A DNA stretch of 17,662 nucleotides from the NCBI GenBank assembly GCA_964509505.1, contig CAZDYP010000107.1:1-17662 (forward strand), in the 5' to 3' direction. Each line of letters starts with the position of its first letter. The stretch's first letter is position 1. The notes below the pieces were generated by a model, which saw only the letters and a list, made by a program, of their open reading frames with translations, searched no databases and was not told where the DNA came from. Both the position numbers and the translations under genes were made by a program. Source of the stretch: CAZDYP01 sp964509505. GTDB lineage: Bacteria; Chloroflexota; Anaerolineae; JACRMK01. Positions 7,167-13,657 of the stretch are shown piece after piece.

Positions 7167-8264
7167 CTGCTTCTCATAAGGCTGCCCATCCGCTGCGGGG
7201 GGTGTGGCGCGACCAACGACGCCCGTCAGCACGATGATCGTCAGGAGGTAGGGCAGCATCTGTGGAAACTGCGAAGGAATGTCGGGGCGAAAGAGACTGA
7301 TGGTGGCTTGCACCGAATTGCCCAAGCCGAAAATGAACGCGCCCATCAACGCGCCCACTGGCATCCAATTACCGAAGATCATCGCCGCCAGCCCGATGAA
7401 GCCTAGCCCATTCGTCATCAGTGGGTTGAACACATCCACCGCTTCGAGTGTGAACCAGGCGCCGCCCAAACCTGCGATGAGTCCCGCAATGAACACGTTG
7501 ACGTAGCGCGTACGCAACACATCCACCCCTAATGTATCCGCTGCTTTGGGATGTTCGCCGACGGCGCGCGTACGCAAACCCCAAGGCGTGTAGAGCAACA
7601 CGACATGCAAAACTAAGGCAAGCATCAGCATCAGGTACACAATGGGCTTTTGTTGGAAGAAGATGACGATGAGTGGATCAAGGATCGGACTGAGCATAGG
7701 ACTAAGGGTAGGTCCGAGGAATGGATTCGCTGACAAACGTGGCACGGCGAGTGGGGAGAATGTGCCTGGGCCCGTCGGCACGTTCTCCGCCAGAAATTGG
7801 CGATACATATAGCCTGTGACGCCAATCGCCAAAATGTTGACGACGGTGCCGCTGATGATTTGATCGGTCTTGAAGCGAATCGAAACGACGGCGTGCAACC
7901 ACGCAAGGAAACCGCCTGATAGCACCCCCAAGACCAGACCGAGCCAACGCGCGATGGCGCCTGCGGTTTCAGGATTCATGCCGCCGTCCTTGAGCGCGTT
8001 GTAGGTGTAAATGTCAATGGCATACGCGACCATCGCAGCCATCAACATCTTGCCCTCGATACCGATGTCAATGACCGCCGAGCGTTCGCACAGCACGCCG
8101 CAATACGCCGCCAACGCGACGGGCGTTGCCACGCGCACCATTTGCGCGATGGTGTCTGTCACGCACTCCGCGTCGCACTGGCCGCCGATGACCGCATTGA
8201 GGATGAGATAGACGGCGACGCCGCCAATCCCGATGAAGATGAGGTTGATGAGTGTACGGTTCAT
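7164..8264 (-). CDS. Nucleoside-type ABC importer, second membrane subunit
   Basis: A 366-residue polytopic membrane protein of the BPD_transp_2 family (YufQ/NupQ type), the partner permease in BMP-lipoprotein nucleoside importers. Family signatures include VIDIGIEGKMLMAAM (about 64-77), FKTDQIISGTVVNILAIG, the cytoplasmic coupling segment RTRAVGEHPKAADTLGVDV (about 231-249, equivalent to the GxNPxAA motif) and MTNGLGFIGLAAMIFGNW. The open frame extends 19 codons further upstream, but those codons are read from heptamer repeats, so the ATG at 8264 is preferred; no Shine-Dalgarno is visible there. An external loop near residues 182-197 is a tetrapeptide repeat encoded by 12-bp units. It is the last gene of the importer set and is followed by a terminator. 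Confidence 0.94.
   Translation of the reverse strand: MNRTLINLIFIGIGGVAVYLILNAVIGGQCDAECVTDTIAQMVRVATPVALAAYCGVLCERSAVIDIGIEGKMLMAAMVAYAIDIYTYNALKDGGMNPETAGAIARWLGLVLGVLSGGFLAWLHAVVSIRFKTDQIISGTVVNILAIGVTGYMYRQFLAENVPTGPGTFSPLAVPRLSANPFLGPTLSPMLSPILDPLIVIFFQQKPIVYLMLMLALVLHVVLLYTPWGLRTRAVGEHPKAADTLGVDVLRTRYVNVFIAGLIAGLGGAWFTLEAVDVFNPLMTNGLGFIGLAAMIFGNWMPVGALMGAFIFGLGNSVQATISLFRPDIPSQFPQMLPYLLTIIVLTGVVGRATPPAADGQPYEKQ
7675..7722. repeat. In-frame 12-bp tandem repeat in the second permease
   Basis: Four degenerate 12-mers lie in register: GGATCAAGGATC, GGACTGAGCATA, GGACTAAGGGTA, GGTCCGAGGAAT. On the - strand they encode FLGP, TLSP, MLSP, ILDP in a loop between membrane helices. Confidence 0.6.
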
Positions 8265-8283
8265 AGTGTAGTCAGGAAGTATT

Positions 8284-8353
8284 CGGTGTACAGTGTTCAG
8301 TGTTGGCTGCTTACTGAACACTGTTTACTGAACACTGCACACTGTTCACTGCC
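8284..8353. repeat. Heptamer foldback array (CAGTGTT / CACTGTT type)
   Basis: Ten 7-bp units occupy this whole stretch without losing register: CGGTGTA, CAGTGTT, CAGTGTT, GGCTGCT, TACTGAA, CACTGTT, TACTGAA, CACTGCA, CACTGTT, CACTGCC. Orientation flips in the middle, giving a perfect 11-bp stem CAGTGTTCAGT (8291-8301) with ACTGAACACTG (8313-8323). The array touches the stop codon of the first permease (8354-8356) and ends 19 bp from the start of the second. Confidence 0.92.
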
Positions 8354-9712
8354 CTAGCTGCCCCACCCGCGCGTCAAGGGCGCTCCCTCCGCGGCGCGCG
8401 CCTCGATCTTTTGTCGTAAGAGCCAGCGCACAATGGCGGGCGCGGCGACGAACAACAACACCAAGGCCTGAATCAAGCTGATGATATATTTGCTCACGCC
8501 ACTACGCAGCTCCATCAAGTCGGCGCCATTACGCAGTGCGCCGAACAAAAACGCGGCGGGAATGATGCCCAGCGCATCCGAACGCGCAAGCAAGGCAATC
8601 GCAATGCTGTCGAAACCATAGCCTGCCGAGAAGAAGATGGGCAAGCAACGACAAATCGAAACCCCTAATACTTCAATCGTGCCAGCGACGCCAGCCAACG
8701 CGCCCGACAAGCTCATCGCCAGCACGATGGTGCGCGTCAAATTGATGCCCGCATATTTTGCCGCTTCAGGATTCGCGCCGACCGTCTTCAACTCAAAGCC
8801 CAGCGTCGTCTTTTCAATCAGCCACCACACGGCGATGGCGACGATGGGCGCGAGCAAGATGCCGATGTGCAATCGGTCAAATTCGTCAGTGAAGGGCCAC
8901 CAGAAGCGCATCGTCGCGGGCAACACGATAAACCAGAACCCCCAAGCAACCAGACCGCTGCCCCACGCGACGACGAGCGGCAAGCGCTCGGCAGGCATCA
9001 CGCCAAAGATGCGAGGTGTGTTGTCGTTGATGTGCGCGCGGAGGCGCGGCGTGAGGTAACGATGCGCAAGCCACACCATGGGCAAGGCAAGCAAGATGGC
9101 AACCAGCAACGCATTCAACGGATTCGCCAAACGCGCAGGCACATCTGCCATCGTCCACAGTTCCGCTTCCGTCGAAACGCGCGGCGTTTGCACGGCGCTT
9201 GCGCGATTGTCTTTGAAGGGCCCGCTGACGATAAACTCGACGATGCGGAACGCGACGTAGTTCATCATAATTGTGTTGATGACTTCGTGCGCGCCCGTCT
9301 TTGCTTTGAGAAAGCCGGGAATCGCCGCCCACCCTGCGCCGCCTAAGGCCCCTGCGAGTAAGGCGAGCGGCAAGTGAACGACGGCAGGCAAGCCCGCAAA
9401 CGCAACGCCCGCCCAGGCGGCGCACAGTGAGCCAATCGCAAACTGTCCTTCAACGCCGATGTTGAACAAACCCGCCTTGAAGCCAATCGCTAACGCAAGG
9501 CTCGCAAAAATATACGGCACGGTGGCGACGAGTGATTCGCTCAAGCCACGCTGTTTCGTGAACGCGCCCTCCCACAGACCGCCGTATGCAATGACCACCG
9601 TCGTGACACTCCCACTGGTAATCGTGATGATGACCGCGCCCAATCCCAACGCCAACCCAATCGCCAACAAGGGCGTGGCTAACGCGTTCAACCGACGACG
9701 AACACTCGACAT
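8354..9712 (-). CDS. Nucleoside-type ABC importer, first membrane subunit (enlarged)
   Basis: A 452-residue permease of the YufP/NupP type (BPD_transp_2). Signatures are GFKAGLFNIGVEGQFAIG (about 78-94), KAKTGAHEVINTIMMNYVA (about 137-154) and TTLGFELKTVGANPEAAKY (about 302-320), the last being the coupling loop that docks on the ATPase. Relatives are typically about 350 residues; here an extra stretch at roughly 190-275, with two more hydrophobic segments (about 197-217 and 246-266), separates the early substrate-path region from DRLHIGILLAP. The start is the ATG at 9712 because GGAG lies 5 nt upstream; the open frame to 9739 has no better signal. It lies between the ATPase and second permease genes, separated from each by repeat arrays. 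Confidence 0.94.
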   Translation of the reverse strand: MSSVRRRLNALATPLLAIGLALGLGAVIITITSGSVTTVVIAYGGLWEGAFTKQRGLSESLVATVPYIFASLALAIGFKAGLFNIGVEGQFAIGSLCAAWAGVAFAGLPAVVHLPLALLAGALGGAGWAAIPGFLKAKTGAHEVINTIMMNYVAFRIVEFIVSGPFKDNRASAVQTPRVSTEAELWTMADVPARLANPLNALLVAILLALPMVWLAHRYLTPRLRAHINDNTPRIFGVMPAERLPLVVAWGSGLVAWGFWFIVLPATMRFWWPFTDEFDRLHIGILLAPIVAIAVWWLIEKTTLGFELKTVGANPEAAKYAGINLTRTIVLAMSLSGALAGVAGTIEVLGVSICRCLPIFFSAGYGFDSIAIALLARSDALGIIPAAFLFGALRNGADLMELRSGVSKYIISLIQALVLLFVAAPAIVRWLLRQKIEARAAEGAPLTRGWGS

Positions 9713-9740
9713 GATAACTCCACAAAGCAGCGGAAACATT

Positions 9741-9825
9741 AGGGGCAGCTAAGGGGAAATAGAATTGTGGTATGTCATCGCCCCTTTATTTCCCTTAATA
9801 TCCCCTCATCTCCCCTTTGATCCCC
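9741..9825. repeat. C-rich array with about 10-bp period, opposite G-rich arm
   Basis: CCC blocks recur at 9781, 9792, 9802, 9812 and 9822, with units such as AATATCCCCT, CATCTCCCCT and TTGATCCCCG. The left side (9741-9761) holds AGGGGCAGCT and AAGGGGAAATA, complementary to TATTTCCCTT (9787-9796) with one bulge. The ATPase stop codon (9795-9797) is inside the array, which encodes that protein's last ten residues. Confidence 0.7.
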
Positions 9826-11342
9826 GCCATCAACAAACCCAGCTGTTCTCTCGTCGCTTCGGCTGCATTGAGCATGGCGACGATTTCGCCTTTATACATA
9901 ACGGCGATGCGATCAGATAAAGCCATGATTTCATCCAACTCTGCCGAGATGAGCAAGATGCCCATGCCGATGTCGCGCACGGCAATCAAGCGTTGATGGA
10001 TAAATTCAATCGCGCCCACGTCCACGCCCCGCGTCGGTTGCGACGCAATGAGCGCTTGCGACAAGCGCGAGAGTTCGCGCGCGACGATGACCTTTTGCTG
10101 ATTGCCGCCCGACAGCGAGCTCGTCGGCGTCAGCGCATCGGGGGTGCGCACGTCGTAGCGTTCGATCAACGTGCGCGCATGGTCTAGCACAGCGCGCCTG
10201 TTACGTACGCCGCGCTCGGCAAAGGGCGCGCGGTAGTACGTTGAAAGCACCAGATTGTCAGCCACCGCATAGGCCAACACTAAACCACGCCGTTGGCGAT
10301 CTTCGGGAATGTACGCGACGCCTTCCTCGGTAGAGCGGCGCGGTGTGACGTGCGTAATGTCCTCGCCGGCTAAGAGGATTTGCCCGCTCACGCTCGGACG
10401 GAGATGTGCGAGCGCTTCGGCGAGTTCCGTTTGTCCATTGCCTTGCACGCCCGCGATGCCGAGAATTTCGCCGCCACGCACTTCAAACGATACGTTGTTG
10501 ACCGCGACGAGCTGCCGATCATCGCGCACGGTCAAGTTTTTCACGGTAAGCGCCGGCTTGCCTGCTTCGTGCCAACGCTTCTCGACTTGCAAGATGACCT
10601 TGCGCCCGACCATCATCTCCGCCAGCGATTCGAGCGTCGCTGTCGCAGGCGTCGTCGTGCCAACCATCTTGCCCGCACGCATGACGCTGATGCGGTCAGC
10701 CACTGCTAAGACTTCACGCAGTTTGTGTGTAATAAAAACAATGGACTTGCCTTTTTGTGTGAGCGAGCGCATGATGACGAACAACTCGTCGGCTTCTTGC
10801 GGGGTCAACACTGCCGTCGGTTCGTCGAGGATGAGGATGTTCGCTTCGCGGTACAGCGCCTTCACGATTTCGACGCGCTGCTGCACACCGACGGGCAAAT
10901 CGCGCACGAGCGCGTCGGGGGTAACGGCGAGACCATATTGTTGTGAGAGGGCGCGGATACGGCGCGCGGCGTTGCGACGGTCGAGCCAGCCCAAGCGTCC
11001 CAGCCAGTGCGTCGCAGGTTGCAATGACTCTTGACCGAGCATGATGTTCTCGGTGACGGTGAGCGGCGGCACGAGCATGAAATGTTGATGCACCATGCCG
11101 ATGCCTTGCGCGATGGCGTCATGCGGCGAATGGATGCGTGTGGGTTTTTCATTGATGCGGATTTCGCCCGCGTCAGGCTGATACAATCCATAGAGGATGT
11201 TCATCAACGTGGATTTGCCTGCGCCGTTTTCGCCCAGCAACGCGTGAATCTCGCCTTGCTGTAAGTCGAAATTCACATGGTCGTTAGCCAACACACCGGG
11301 GAAGCGCTTGGTAATGCCTGTGGCTTGGAGGGCGAAAGACAT
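9795..11342 (-). CDS. Nucleoside-type ABC importer, double-domain ATPase
   Basis: A 515-residue cytoplasmic ATPase with two fused nucleotide-binding domains (YufO/NupO, related to RbsA). Domain 1: Walker A GENGAGKST (37-45), Q-loop MVHQHF (about 83-88), a degenerate signature LPVGVQQRVEI (149-159), Walker B ILILDEPTAVL with E174, and H206. Domain 2: a degenerate P-loop GVQGNGQTE (298-306), a proper signature LSGGNQQK (410-417) and a Walker B with SQPTRGVDVG instead of DEP. This complementary asymmetry is normal for sugar and nucleoside importers. The ATG at 11342 is preferred over an in-frame TTG at 11360, which lies in octamer repeats; no Shine-Dalgarno is seen. The final residues GIKGEMRGY are read from the C-rich array. 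Confidence 0.96.
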   Translation of the reverse strand: MSFALQATGITKRFPGVLANDHVNFDLQQGEIHALLGENGAGKSTLMNILYGLYQPDAGEIRINEKPTRIHSPHDAIAQGIGMVHQHFMLVPPLTVTENIMLGQESLQPATHWLGRLGWLDRRNAARRIRALSQQYGLAVTPDALVRDLPVGVQQRVEIVKALYREANILILDEPTAVLTPQEADELFVIMRSLTQKGKSIVFITHKLREVLAVADRISVMRAGKMVGTTTPATATLESLAEMMVGRKVILQVEKRWHEAGKPALTVKNLTVRDDRQLVAVNNVSFEVRGGEILGIAGVQGNGQTELAEALAHLRPSVSGQILLAGEDITHVTPRRSTEEGVAYIPEDRQRRGLVLAYAVADNLVLSTYYRAPFAERGVRNRRAVLDHARTLIERYDVRTPDALTPTSSLSGGNQQKVIVARELSRLSQALIASQPTRGVDVGAIEFIHQRLIAVRDIGMGILLISAELDEIMALSDRIAVMYKGEIVAMLNAAEATREQLGLLMAGIKGEMRGY

Positions 11343-11356
11343 AGGTAGTCGGTTAG

Positions 11357-11404
11357 TCAAGTGGTCGAGTGGTCGAGTGGGCGAGTGGTGAGTTGGTTAG
11401 TTGC
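11357..11404. repeat. Octamer array (TCGAGTGG type)
   Basis: Six 8-bp units lie in register: TCAAGTGG, TCGAGTGG, TCGAGTGG, GCGAGTGG, TGAGTTGG, TTAGTTGC. I see no inverted arm at this locus. It starts 14 bp from the ATPase start codon. Confidence 0.85.
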
Positions 11405-11415
11405 TCGTCTGTTTA

Positions 11416-11457
11416 GAATTTGAGGTTTGGGATTTAGGATTTGAATGTTGGAAGATT
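11416..11457. repeat. Heptamer array (GGATTTG type) next to an octamer array
   Basis: Six 7-bp units, GAATTTG, AGGTTTG, GGATTTA, GGATTTG, AATGTTG, GAAGATT, run in register into the stop codon of the cupin gene (TTA at 11456-11458). The unit length differs from the octamer array 11 bp away. Confidence 0.85.
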
Positions 11458-12082
11458 AGTAGGTGCGGCAAGGGACATTCAGCCAACCCGAAAGGAATGG
11501 TTCGACGCGTTGCTCGGCGGGATGGAACCGATGCCGCCAAATGCAGCCGTTGTCATTGCCAAGCAAATGCAACGATACGGATGTGACATTGGAGGTGGTG
11601 CGGACACGATGAATGTCATTGGAGGGCAACAATTCGTAGAGATCGCCAGGACGCAATTTTTGTGTGGTTGTCAGTTCCAAGTTCGCCACGCCTTCACGTG
11701 AGCCGTCATCGCGGCGTGTAAAAATTTCCTCGTCTTGTTCGCCACGATACAAGCCAACCAAACCCCATGCGAGATGATCATGCACAGGCGTTTGCGCGCC
11801 GGATGGCAATACCAGCGCGGAAAATGCGAGGCCGCCATCGCCCGCGCGATACAACAACCACATGCCAATGCCGCGCCCCATGCCGCTTGCGCCCGTCGCG
11901 GGTTCTTGATAGGTTGCGGGCAACCATGTTTGATCGCCGAGCAGCTCCACGAAATAAGGACGAATCTCGGCGACGATAGCGCGTGGATCCATGAGGCGCT
12001 GGCGAATGTCGTTGACGCGCGTGATGAATTGGCGCAAGGTTGGCGCCGCGAGAGGCCATTCATCTGCATAAACAGTGGTCAT
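11456..12082 (-). CDS. Cysteine dioxygenase-like cupin metalloenzyme
   Basis: A 208-residue double-stranded beta-helix protein resembling thiol dioxygenases (cysteine or 3-mercaptopropionate type). The metal site is HDH (H101, H103) in VLPSGAQTPVHDHLAWG with a third His at H158 in NDIHRV. LYRGEQDEEIF and TSVSLHLLG align with LLQGNLKETLF and SLHLY of mammalian cysteine dioxygenase. The Ser-His-Tyr triad of that enzyme would be S170-H172-L174, so the Tyr is replaced by Leu and the substrate may differ. The ATG at 12082 has AAAGGGG about 8 nt upstream, inside a small hairpin. The gene sits between the binding-lipoprotein and ATPase genes of the importer, suggesting a linked but unknown substrate. 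It could also be another small-molecule cupin dioxygenase. Confidence 0.8.
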   Translation of the reverse strand: MTTVYADEWPLAAPTLRQFITRVNDIRQRLMDPRAIVAEIRPYFVELLGDQTWLPATYQEPATGASGMGRGIGMWLLYRAGDGGLAFSALVLPSGAQTPVHDHLAWGLVGLYRGEQDEEIFTRRDDGSREGVANLELTTTQKLRPGDLYELLPSNDIHRVRTTSNVTSVSLHLLGNDNGCIWRHRFHPAEQRVEPFLSGWLNVPCRTY

Positions 12083-12090
12083 AGACACAA

Positions 12091-12106
12091 CCCCTTTGGC
12101 AAAGGG
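12091..12106 (-). promoter_or_regulatory. Hairpin covering the cupin ribosome-binding site
   Basis: CCCTTT (12092-12097) pairs with AAAGGG (12101-12106) around a 3-nt loop. On the - strand the AAAGGGG Shine-Dalgarno of the cupin gene forms one arm, so the site could be hidden when the hairpin folds. Confidence 0.45.
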
Positions 12107-12283
12107 CAGATAGCGGACAGCAGATAAGCAGATAGCCAATGGCGAATAGCGAATTGCAAAAAGGGCGTTGCGTCGGAACTAACGCAACGCCCTTATGTTA
12201 TTTGCGGTATGAACGATAGGCTTGCCCGCCATTAGCCGCACGCTATCAGCTAGACACTATTCGCGATTGGCTCTTGGCTATTT
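12106..12283. repeat. Heptamer foldback array enclosing a terminator (GCGAATA / GCTATNN type)
   Basis: The left arm is GCAGATA, GCGGACA, GCAGATAA, GCAGATA, GCCAATG, GCGAATA, GCGAATT (12106-12155; one unit is 8 bp). The right arm is eight exact heptamers at 12228-12283: GCCATTA, GCCGCAC, GCTATCA, GCTAGAC, ACTATTC, GCGATTG, GCTCTTG, GCTATTT. The last unit contains the stop codon of the binding-lipoprotein gene. The terminator at 12158-12194 lies between the arms. Confidence 0.9.
12158..12194 (-). terminator. Intrinsic terminator after the binding-lipoprotein gene
   Basis: A perfect 13-bp stem (12161-12173 with 12182-12194, 8-nt loop) is followed on the - strand by five Ts. Placed between the lipoprotein and the rest of the importer genes, it would let the binding protein be made in excess, with readthrough or a second promoter feeding the downstream genes. 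Confidence 0.88.
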
Positions 12284-13339
12284 GTAGCCTGTTTGCACTT
12301 TGCCGCTCTTCAAGTCTTCGGTGGCTTGCTTCACTTTGTCTTTCACAGCTTGCGGAATTTTCGCTTCCCAATCATGATAGGGCGCGAGTCCAACGCCGCC
12401 ATTGTTCACATTGGCAGTCACTATGCCTGCTTTGGATTTGCCTTCGCTGACCGACTTAAGGTACTCGAATACAGCGACATCCACGTTCTTCGCGGCGCTC
12501 GTCAAGAGAATTTCTTTCACTTCAGGATAGGTGTTATATTGATCCACATCCACGCCAATGCCCATCAAGCCCTTCTCTTTGGCTGCAAGCAAGCCGCCAT
12601 TGCCTGTGTTGCCTCCCACGCCGAACACGACATCGCAACCCTGCGCGATCATCGCCAGTCCTGTTTCTTTGCCCTTGGCGGGATCAACGAACGATGGGAT
12701 ATAGACATTCGGCGTCTTCACATCCGCTTTGACGGACTTCGCGCCGTTCTGGAAACCGACGACAAAGCGCACGACGGGCGGAATCTCCATGCCCGATACG
12801 GTGCAGACGGTGCCGCTCTTCGTCATGCCCCCGGCGACGATGCCTGCGAGATAGCCGACTTGATCTTCGGCGAACATCAGGCTGCTTACGTTGGTCAAAC
12901 CACCGTCGGCGTAGCAATCTTTCTTGGTATCGTCACAGACCTTATCGCCTTTGGTTGGGAAGTAAGCATAATCCACGATGCCGAACTTGATGTCTTTATA
13001 TTGTTTCGCTTTGATGCCCGTCGCGTCGCCCATCAAGAAACCAACGGCGATGATAACGTCGTATTTTTCGGTGGCAAATTGGTCAATGTTTTTCTCGTAG
13101 TCGGTGGGTTGTTTCGACTCGATGAATTTGCCTTCTGCGCCCAAGTCCTTGATGGCTTTCTGCACGCCCGCCCAAGCCGACTGGTTGAACGATTTGTCGT
13201 TGACGCCGCCTACGTCGGTGACGAGACCAATCTTCAATTTTTTGCCGCCCGTCTGCGCCGCGGGAGTGGGGGCGCAAGCGCCTAGCGCGAGCGCGGCAGT
13301 GACCAACAACAACGTGAACATGAACAAACGATTACGCAT
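12278..13339 (-). CDS. BMP/PnrA-family substrate-binding lipoprotein
   Basis: A 353-residue extracytoplasmic binding protein of the basic membrane protein (TmpC/PnrA/NupN) family, which delivers purine or other nucleosides to the adjacent ABC importer. It has a short basic N-terminus, a hydrophobic segment and a lipobox LGAC with C22 as the lipidated residue. The mature domain opens with KIGLVTDVGGVNDKSFNQSA, the family ligand-site motif; GVGGNTGNGGL and GVDVDQYNTYPEVKEILLTS follow in the C-terminal lobe. The exact ligand cannot be read from sequence. The ATG at 13339 follows AGGAGGAG by 10 nt; an in-frame ATG at 13363 lies upstream of that site and is less likely. A strong promoter candidate about 210 nt upstream implies a long leader. 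Confidence 0.95.
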   Translation of the reverse strand: MRNRLFMFTLLLVTAALALGACAPTPAAQTGGKKLKIGLVTDVGGVNDKSFNQSAWAGVQKAIKDLGAEGKFIESKQPTDYEKNIDQFATEKYDVIIAVGFLMGDATGIKAKQYKDIKFGIVDYAYFPTKGDKVCDDTKKDCYADGGLTNVSSLMFAEDQVGYLAGIVAGGMTKSGTVCTVSGMEIPPVVRFVVGFQNGAKSVKADVKTPNVYIPSFVDPAKGKETGLAMIAQGCDVVFGVGGNTGNGGLLAAKEKGLMGIGVDVDQYNTYPEVKEILLTSAAKNVDVAVFEYLKSVSEGKSKAGIVTANVNNGGVGLAPYHDWEAKIPQAVKDKVKQATEDLKSGKVQTGYK

Positions 13340-13548
13340 GTGAGTCTTTCTCCTCCTAAACATGAAATCGAAATAGGGTTTGAACTTTGAATGGGGAAGT
13401 AATCAGTGGTTGAGAAACGCGCATCACCTCCTTCATGGTCCAGCTCAAAGGATTTCAAAGGATTCATCGCGTTAGAGGTTCTGTGGCATAGACCTCGCAG
13501 GTCAGCATTGACCCACAAGGTCTAGCGCACACACATCGTTGTTTGTGC
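13340..13548 (-). promoter_or_regulatory. Long structured leader of the binding-lipoprotein gene
   Basis: This is the main part of the 318-bp stretch without an assigned gene (13340-13657). From the predicted start near 13548 the - strand transcript contains a two-tier stem-loop (13490-13523), an alternative stem that competes with it (13475-13479 with 13492-13496), a direct repeat of TCAAAGGATT (13445-13454 and 13455-13464, as read on +), and an isolated AAGGAGG at 13427-13433. The latter lies in a possible 26-codon leader frame, ATG at 13436 to a TAG that overlaps the lipoprotein Shine-Dalgarno. I recognise no known riboswitch consensus. Confidence 0.45.
13490..13523 (-). ncRNA. Symmetric two-tier stem-loop in the leader (candidate cis RNA element)
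   Basis: AGACCT (13490-13495) pairs with AGGTCT (13518-13523); a 4x4 internal loop (CGCA/CACA) leads to a second stem GGTCA (13500-13504) with TGACC (13509-13513), closed by a tetraloop. GACCTC at its base can instead pair with GAGGT at 13475-13479, giving two exclusive folds. Confidence 0.4.
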
Positions 13549-13554
13549 GCGCGC

Positions 13555-13583
13555 ATTATAGCGGTTTTCACGGTTAGTCACAA
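13555..13583 (-). promoter_or_regulatory. Promoter of the binding-lipoprotein gene
   Basis: On the - strand TTGTGA (13578-13583) is followed after exactly 17 bp by a perfect TATAAT (13555-13560). Transcription would start near 13548, about 210 nt before the lipoprotein start codon. Confidence 0.7.
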
Positions 13584-13592
13584 ACACAACAC

Positions 13593-13607
13593 TTTGCCAT
13601 TGGCAAA
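13593..13607. promoter_or_regulatory. Palindromic operator candidate in the divergent region
   Basis: TTTGCCA-T-TGGCAAA is a perfect 7-bp inverted repeat around one base. It overlaps the -35 box of the rightward promoter and lies about 10 bp upstream of the leftward -35, so one regulator bound there could affect both. Confidence 0.55.
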
Positions 13608-13622
13608 CATTGTGAGTAGAAT
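13594..13622 (+). promoter_or_regulatory. Promoter of the M14/AspA-like hydrolase gene
   Basis: TTGCCA (13594-13599) is followed after 17 bp by TAGAAT (13617-13622). The start would be near 13629, giving a leader of about 30 nt that includes the Shine-Dalgarno AAAGGAGA. Confidence 0.65.
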
Positions 13623-13657
13623 CGCATCGTCCACTACACTTCAAAGGAGAAGCACTC

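Noticed and set aside
8265..8321. Nineteen extra N-terminal codons of the second permease
   Set aside because: They are read from heptamer repeats and precede a typical permease start (MNRTLINLIF).
6989..12283. Equal 178-bp length of the two arm-terminator-arm composites (6989-7166 and 12106-12283)
   Set aside because: The terminator lies at a different offset in each and the arms have different unit counts, so the equal length is probably chance.
12096..13607. TTGGCAAA shared between the cupin leader hairpin and the divergent palindrome as a common operator
   Set aside because: Only 8 bases are shared and the cupin copy is explained by its own hairpin and ribosome-binding site; too weak to claim.
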